64,000 bases of DNA from Phoronis australis. Taxonomy: Eukaryota > Phoronida > Phoronidae. Location: contig NMRA01000451.1 of assembly GCA_002633005.1 (NCBI GenBank), positions 104,892 through 168,891 on the forward strand, given 5' to 3'. Shown here in pieces: positions 59,201 to 64,000 of the stretch. Within the stretch, counting starts at the first letter, position 1. Every line of letters begins with the position of its first letter. Position numbers and translations under genes: made by a program. The notes below the pieces were generated by a model. That model had not been told where the DNA came from. It did no database searches and saw only the letters and a program-made list of their open reading frames with translations.

Positions 59201-60118
59201 AATTTTTTGATGACCTTTCCACTAATTGACCTCTTCCGGTGCATTATAAGCCCCGATGAGGGAGTAATTGTTAACTCGATTAAAAGTGTGGTTAATGCTA
59301 ATAATCACAGATGTTTTATTTTAGGCACTTCAGAATACAAGATGAATGAAGTGGTCAAACTTTCAGAAGAAAAATGCAGCTAATGACCCCATGGGTACAC
59401 CAAATGACCTGAAAAATTAGAATTCAAACTCAATCGCACTTAGTAAACAGATACGTAATTCTGAAGTCTCTAGCTCAAAATTTTAGTTTGCACTCAATGA
59501 TCTTTGACCTATTTTTTCTGATTGGTTAGGCCTATTGCAAAGTAAAGTAGGGTAATTAATTGGCATGTTGACTTACACCAGTGTGCTGAAATTGAAAAGA
59601 ATTCCTTGAAAAACGTAAGAGATATAGCATGTTGAACGTTACATGACCTTTGCACTAATTGACCTTATCCGGTGCATTTTAAGCATCTTTAGGAGAATTA
59701 TTGCAAAGCCCATGGAAAATGTGTTTAACGCTGAGCATCACAGTTGTCTAACAGATGGTACATCAGAATACTTGCTGATTGAAAAGGTAAAATTTTCAGA
59801 AGAAAATGCACCTAATGACCCCATGTTTGCACTAAATGACCTGAAACTTTGGATTCCGATTTGATTTACCTGTGGCAATCAGACCTGTCAATTTGAAGTG
59901 TCTAGCTCAAAATTTTAGTTTGCACCTAATGACCTTTGACCTATTTCACCTGGTTGGTTGACCCGATTACTTAGAAAAGTATTTTTTCAAATTGCCAGTT
60001 GACTTATACCTGTGCACCGAATTTGAAAAAGGTAGCTTTAAAACTGAAGGAGGAGTAGCATTTTGATAATTATATGACCTTTGCACCAAACGACCTCTTC
60101 CGGTGCAATATGGAATAT
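59200..60118. repeat. Tandem repeat, period about 432 bp
   Basis: The TGACCTTTNCACTAATTGAC block recurs at about 59210 and 59643 and, diverged, at 60074. The GTGTCTAGCTCAAAATTTTA-like block recurs at 59465 and 59898. It holds two full units and a short start of a third. Confidence 0.8.
59930..59942 (-). promoter_or_regulatory. Perfect DR1 nuclear-receptor motif in the tandem repeat
   Basis: The minus strand reads AGGTCAAAGGTCA. The equivalent site in the other unit is mutated (ATGATCTTTGACCT on plus, near 59499). Confidence 0.35.
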
Positions 60119-60225
60119 GATTATATAACCAATCAAAATTTATATACCGTCAAAAGTGATATGCTGTATTTAAAGACCGTACCTGCACCCAATTTGGAGT
60201 TATTAAGCCTCAAAGTTGGTCGGAA

Positions 60226-60605
60226 GAAGAATAAGAAGAAGAAGAATAATAAGAAGAATAAGAATAAGAATAAGAATAAAATTGAAGAAAACCCAGGAAC
60301 AACAGTACTCTGCGCTTACACGCGCAGAGTAATAAGAATAAAATTGAAGAAAACCCAGGAACAACAGTACTCTGCGCTTACACGCGCAGATTAATAATAA
60401 GAGGAATAAGAATAAGAATAAGAATAAAATTGAAGAAAACCAGGAACAACAGTACTCTGCGCTTACACGCGCAGAGTAATAAGAATAAAATTTAAGAAAA
60501 CCCAGGAACAACAGTACTCTGCGCTTACACGCGCAGATTAATAAGAATAAGAATAAAATTGAAGAAAACCCAGGAACAGTACTCTGCGCTTACACGCGCA
60601 GAGTA
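60226..60605. repeat. Hairpin minisatellite, five copies, with AAGAAT-rich spacer
   Basis: Palindromes with arms TACTCTGCGC and GCGCAGAGTA around the loop TTACAC occur at 60306, 60368, 60453, 60515 and 60580 (26 bp each; two copies have one changed base in the right arm). They are separated by AATAAGAATAAAATTGAAGA-type sequence and ACCCAGGAACA. A half-copy (TTTACACGCGCAGAGTAA) lies at 42763. Confidence 0.9.
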
Positions 60606-60609
60606 ATAA

Positions 60610-61250
60610 CCGTTGTATTGCGAAAATATGTTGGGGTAGTCGCCTTTTGTTGTAGTCAGTACATTTGTCGAATGCCAGCACATCATTACAGTAGACTTTT
60701 TCCAATTCCTCATTTAGAACGAAGACACTAAAAGTCCTGAACCAAAAATAAAAATAAAACTTTCTTCTCAGAAATAAAAGAAAAAAAATCTTCCATTGCC
60801 TAATGTACTTCAACAGCTGAATACCTCATAGAATGTACATTTGGAAATCCATTGTCATGTGTATTTTGGTATTCGTACTTAAATTTCAAACACTAAAAAC
60901 TGTCAAATTATGAATTTGTTTTCTTGTGTTTTGTTTTGTTTGCCTAAGCCCGGGCTTTATTATGAACCTGCCAAAAATCTTCAGATAGGCTTTAATGAAT
61001 ATTCATGTCAAGGGCATACAATCACTGCCGTAATAACTTAACAATTACCAAGAAAATATTTAATACTATAGGCACTAATACATAATAGACTGGGTATAAT
61101 TTGTACAAATTTTCTCAATAAGTAACAATTATGAGTATATTTTCAGATAATTTATTTATTTTCTAAATTGTGTTTTAAATATTGGTCTGAAACATTTATG
61201 TGGATTGTAAGACCAAATATCTGCCTTAAGTTACTTTTATGCAACACTTA
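60610..61250. other. Non-coding, AT-rich
   Basis: No feature recognised. If the 61.2-62.7 kb exons are real this is 3' flank. Confidence 0.4.
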
Positions 61251-61254
61251 CCCT

Positions 61255-61304
61255 AGTACCGGTACGCCAGTTCGCTTTTTGTAATTCCCAAAGCCTTTTG
61301 ACTG
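61255..61304 (-). CDS. Possible 50-bp exon of an unidentified gene
   Basis: On the minus strand an acceptor (GTCAATTGAACAG), an open exon reading SKRLWELQKANWRTGTR and a donor (GTAAGT) fit together. It is short and isolated, so this is a guess from splice context and amino-acid composition. Confidence 0.25.
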
Positions 61305-61419
61305 TTCAATTGACACACAACAACAATGACTAGGTTGGTCACAATTCACATTTTATTGCTAACTGCTACAGAGTCAATACTAAGCACCATTATGAAGTGA
61401 AACAACGTTCTGACACAGA

Positions 61420-61722
61420 CTACACAGATGTGGATCTAGGACGCTGCAGGAGGTAGCCAGAGCTTTGGAAGGAAAATGATAAAAGATTATTCCAAATGTC
61501 ATGCCAGCAATGTTTTCTTTCATAAATCCACATGTGTGCATAGTGAGAGTACTTAACTGGATTTCCGAAACTGTCGTTATAAGAAATAGTCATGGGCATG
61601 AGTAAAATACATGTGACAGGTCGCTTCTTATACATCTTTTTACTGTAGTGGATATTTCTCAGCATCTCCCGTAGGTACACCATGGTGACAATCACAGCTG
61701 ATGATAGCCACCACCACCTACA
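61420..61722 (-). CDS. Possible exon of an unidentified gene
   Basis: After a possible acceptor (TACTACATGTAG) the frame runs about 100 codons to a stop at 61420, with a hydrophobic start (WWWLSSAVIVTMVYLREMLR) and a charged, aromatic-rich continuation (DSFGNPVKYSHYAHMWIYER). I do not recognise it. It could also be chance. Confidence 0.3.
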   Translation of the reverse strand, partial: CRWWWLSSAVIVTMVYLREMLRNIHYSKKMYKKRPVTCILLMPMTISYNDSFGNPVKYSHYAHMWIYERKHCWHDIWNNLLSFSFQSSGYLLQRPRSTSV

Positions 61723-61980
61723 TGTAGTAAGCACACCAAGTTGAATACAATGACCTCATCCTCAGATATACTTATGTGAGGCAGGAAAAAACAAACCTCA
61801 CTATTTTTGAATTACAGTTTAAACATGGCCTCAACATGAAAGCGATTGTTTTCAACAACATTCTTATTGGTGTCAGCATAGCGGCAAACTGGTGCTGTTC
61901 TTCAAAAAGCAAGTAGTCCATTTTTAATTTTCAGCATTTCGTGTGGCATATTTTTAGCGATACTAAGGAAATGTACTTTA

Positions 61981-62687
61981 TTAAAGGTTTTCAATTATGT
62001 CACCTATTAAACATGTAAGATTCGTGGTGAAAGAAAACAACAAGAAGGGACTTGATAACACAAACGTGTTGTAGAGACCGCTTCTGTTGCTTGAGGAAAC
62101 GACAGTGCTTCTTGCCTTGATTTCAAAACATGCCTGCATGTGAAGAGATCGAACACCGACTGCCACCCAAGCCCATTCCTCTGCACATGGTTCAGTGCTG
62201 TAATCATAATGCAACTGTTGCTGGACTCGTGTTGCTTGTTGCTGATGTAACGGTGATGCACACTCCGCTAATCCTTTAAAAAAACATGACAATCATACAA
62301 AATGTCATTCTGAGCAGTACATGGATAACATTGATCTATACATTCCATTGGATATACATTGATGTAAAAGTGTGAGTGTGCCTCAAATTGAAACTTCACT
62401 TTTATAACAGTTTCCAGACCCATTAAGTTTAGTTCATGTGTTAACTTGTCAATACTGGTGCTGGAAGTCTGATAACAGCCGACATTCAAGGCGGATTGAT
62501 GTTTTTCGAAGCACTCGTGAGGCCCTCTGCCCCGTAAACTGATGGATTTTGTTTTTGATAAAATGAGTCTGGAAGGGCCAAGGCGCATACTCAAATTCCG
62601 AGAAGAGGTGCATAAGATAGAAGCAAGCACTTTCATCAACCTTCCCCTGTCCTCAGACCCATATTTACCCAATCGAGAACATGCCAC
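61981..62687 (-). CDS. Possible exons of an unidentified gene
   Basis: Two overlapping minus-strand frames. The upstream one (62687-62268) has an in-frame Met at 62636 (MKVLASILCTSSRNLSMRLG) and continues ELNLMGLETVIKVKFQFEAH. The downstream one (62292-61981) reads LHQQQATRVQQQLHYDYSTE and EEWAWVAVGVRSLHMQACFE. TTTTTTTAAAG before GGATTAGCGG could be the acceptor joining them. Composition is protein-like, but no domain was recognised. Confidence 0.3.
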
Positions 62688-62699
62688 CGATAGTACATA

Positions 62700-64000
62700 G
62701 CCAATTAAAAATATTGAGTCACCTGAGATGTAAACTGCTCAACCTTTGTTAATGCTCCTACCGATCTGCCTTTGGCTACACCCCTTTGCCTTTGAGGAGG
62801 TCCCATTTATGATATATTATCATGTGACAATGATATGACCACTCTCAGGTCCAGCAATTTGAGAACCAGATTTCTCCACTAAATAACAGGCATCACAACT
62901 CTAACGTATGGTTTCGTTTGGTCTAAATTTTCTCTCAACTAGCTTCGGTCTACCAACACTACCCAACTTTGCTAGCATTTAACCTGAGGTTGTCATCGTT
63001 CACCCACTGGTTTGTGTTCAAGTGGACTAGCTAGCTGACTAGTAGAGTATACAGTAGGATCCCTATGATAAACGATGTTTTTCTTAATAATATGGCAATG
63101 AAAATCCACGAATAACTTTGCAATTAAATTCTGAAAATTGCCAGCAGGTAGAAATCCAATCCACGACCATTGAGTGACAAGCAGGGTATATCAAATCCCA
63201 GTAAGATTACACTCAATTTTAGTAACAACATTGATAGACCTAGGCTACACTACAGATTTTATTCGACTCGAACAAAAGAATTGCTATCAAATTGAGTACG
63301 TAATTTCCCCCGTGTAATGGTTTCATCTAATTCTAAGCGTAATAGTCAGACTGTTAAGCTCATCAAAATGTTCAAGAAACGAATAAGTTACCTAGCTAAG
63401 GCGAACTTCTCTTCTTCGAAGCATTAACGGAAACAGCTGACTATTTGTCTCCAGTTTCCAAACGATAAACAGCATAGCATTATGGGTAACATTGCTTTGG
63501 TTTGTTTTCATCGCGCGGAAAATACAAAACAAAAGAAAAAGTGTCTGCAGGCAGATGATCGACCTCATACTTATGAAAAGTTCTAATTAAGTACTAGTCC
63601 ACGAGAGCACCAACCATGAGCGGCAAGGTGGGGGTCAGCCGATTTTCACCAAATTTGGCACATATGTAGTCCTATGGTATCTATAAACAGCGGTAAAATG
63701 TTTCCTCAAAATATTGCGTTTTTCTAAAGTTATAGGTTCAAACACATTTTACGGTTTCGCAGCCATGTTTTCACGGTATAAAAACTGTCCAGATTTAACT
63801 GTTCATATTTTTCCTTGAATGAAAGCTATTGATTTATTATTCACTTGGCATTGTTTAGTGGTGCCTGTAGATTGTTACACAGATGTCTTGAAACACGATT
63901 CCGATTTACCACCCTCATTTAGTAGTTTTACTACACTGCCCCCCGTTATGCCATTTTGAGGTTGTGTTCAGTACACTGCTGTACCAAATCTGCCCCCACT
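62700..64000. other. Non-coding, no gene recognised
   Basis: Sequence past the start of the possible 61-62.7 kb gene; its promoter could lie near 63450-63540. No domain-bearing frame is visible. Confidence 0.35.

Noticed and set aside
60074-60394. Lys/Asn-rich plus-strand frame and its antisense Leu/Phe-rich frames
   Set aside because: Translation of the AAGAAT microsatellite and hairpin minisatellite.
60226-60605. CRISPR-like spaced palindromes
   Set aside because: Spacers are low-complexity and similar to each other, and the window is eukaryotic. It is a minisatellite.

Overview
This is eukaryotic (metazoan) DNA: AT-rich, gene-poor, full of decayed transposons, with short exons bounded by GT/AG splice sites and widely spaced genes. 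The mix of a long intronless LRR-Ig receptor gene, BEL/Pao, R2-like, ISL2EU-like and Crypton-type (DUF3504) relics and a tRNA-derived SINE suggests a marine invertebrate, perhaps an amphioxus or hemichordate. I cannot fix the species from sequence alone.

Layout. 1-2.6 kb: no gene seen. 2.86-5.66 kb (minus): an intact single-exon secreted or membrane LRR-Ig protein of about 935 aa, the only complete gene I can defend. 8.26-9.51 kb: a higher-order tandem repeat whose subunits carry CTCF-like motifs. 10.7-12.05 kb (plus): a decayed Crypton-type tyrosine recombinase (DUF3504) split by a 149-bp MITE. 12.17-13.1 kb: a dispersed repeat whose inverted relative lies at 26.6-27.5 kb. 13.6 kb: a foldback element. 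14.43-19.64 kb (plus): a broken R2-like reverse transcriptase element with long direct repeats at both ends; one repeat holds an LTR-like block with heat-shock-element and TATA motifs.

21.9-47.8 kb (minus): what looks like one gene, visible only as tiny symmetric phase-1 exons (12, 15, 48, 15 and five of about 21 bp) leading to a last exon with a transmembrane helix and a short tail. The exons encode a Thr-, Pro- and Gly-rich stalk in interchangeable pieces; the 21-bp exons lie in a tandem array of exon-plus-intron units. The ectodomain exons were not found. The introns hold transposon debris: an ISL2EU-like pair (transposase at 27.6-28.0 kb, SWIM/YqaJ at 28.1-30.4 kb), two histone-type 3' stem-loops (32.7 kb), a tRNA-derived SINE (34.1 kb), a LINE RNase H remnant (34.4-35.1 kb) and dispersed repeats at 37-44 kb.

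45.8-47.4 kb: an assembly gap of about 800 N flanked by inverted repeats, then a small foldback element. 52.2-57.6 kb (plus): a BEL/Pao retrotransposon lacking its integrase core. 57.7-58.6 kb: a 5'-truncated LINE tail. 59.2-60.6 kb: a 432-bp tandem repeat followed by a perfect-hairpin minisatellite. 61.2-62.7 kb (minus): possible exons of an unidentified gene.

Four isolated single N bases (26800, 37369, 39039, 43590) each sit between two near-identical direct copies of 0.4-1 kb. These look like uncollapsed contig overlaps or haplotypes, so the duplications there, including that of the Thr-rich exon, should not be taken as biological without checking.
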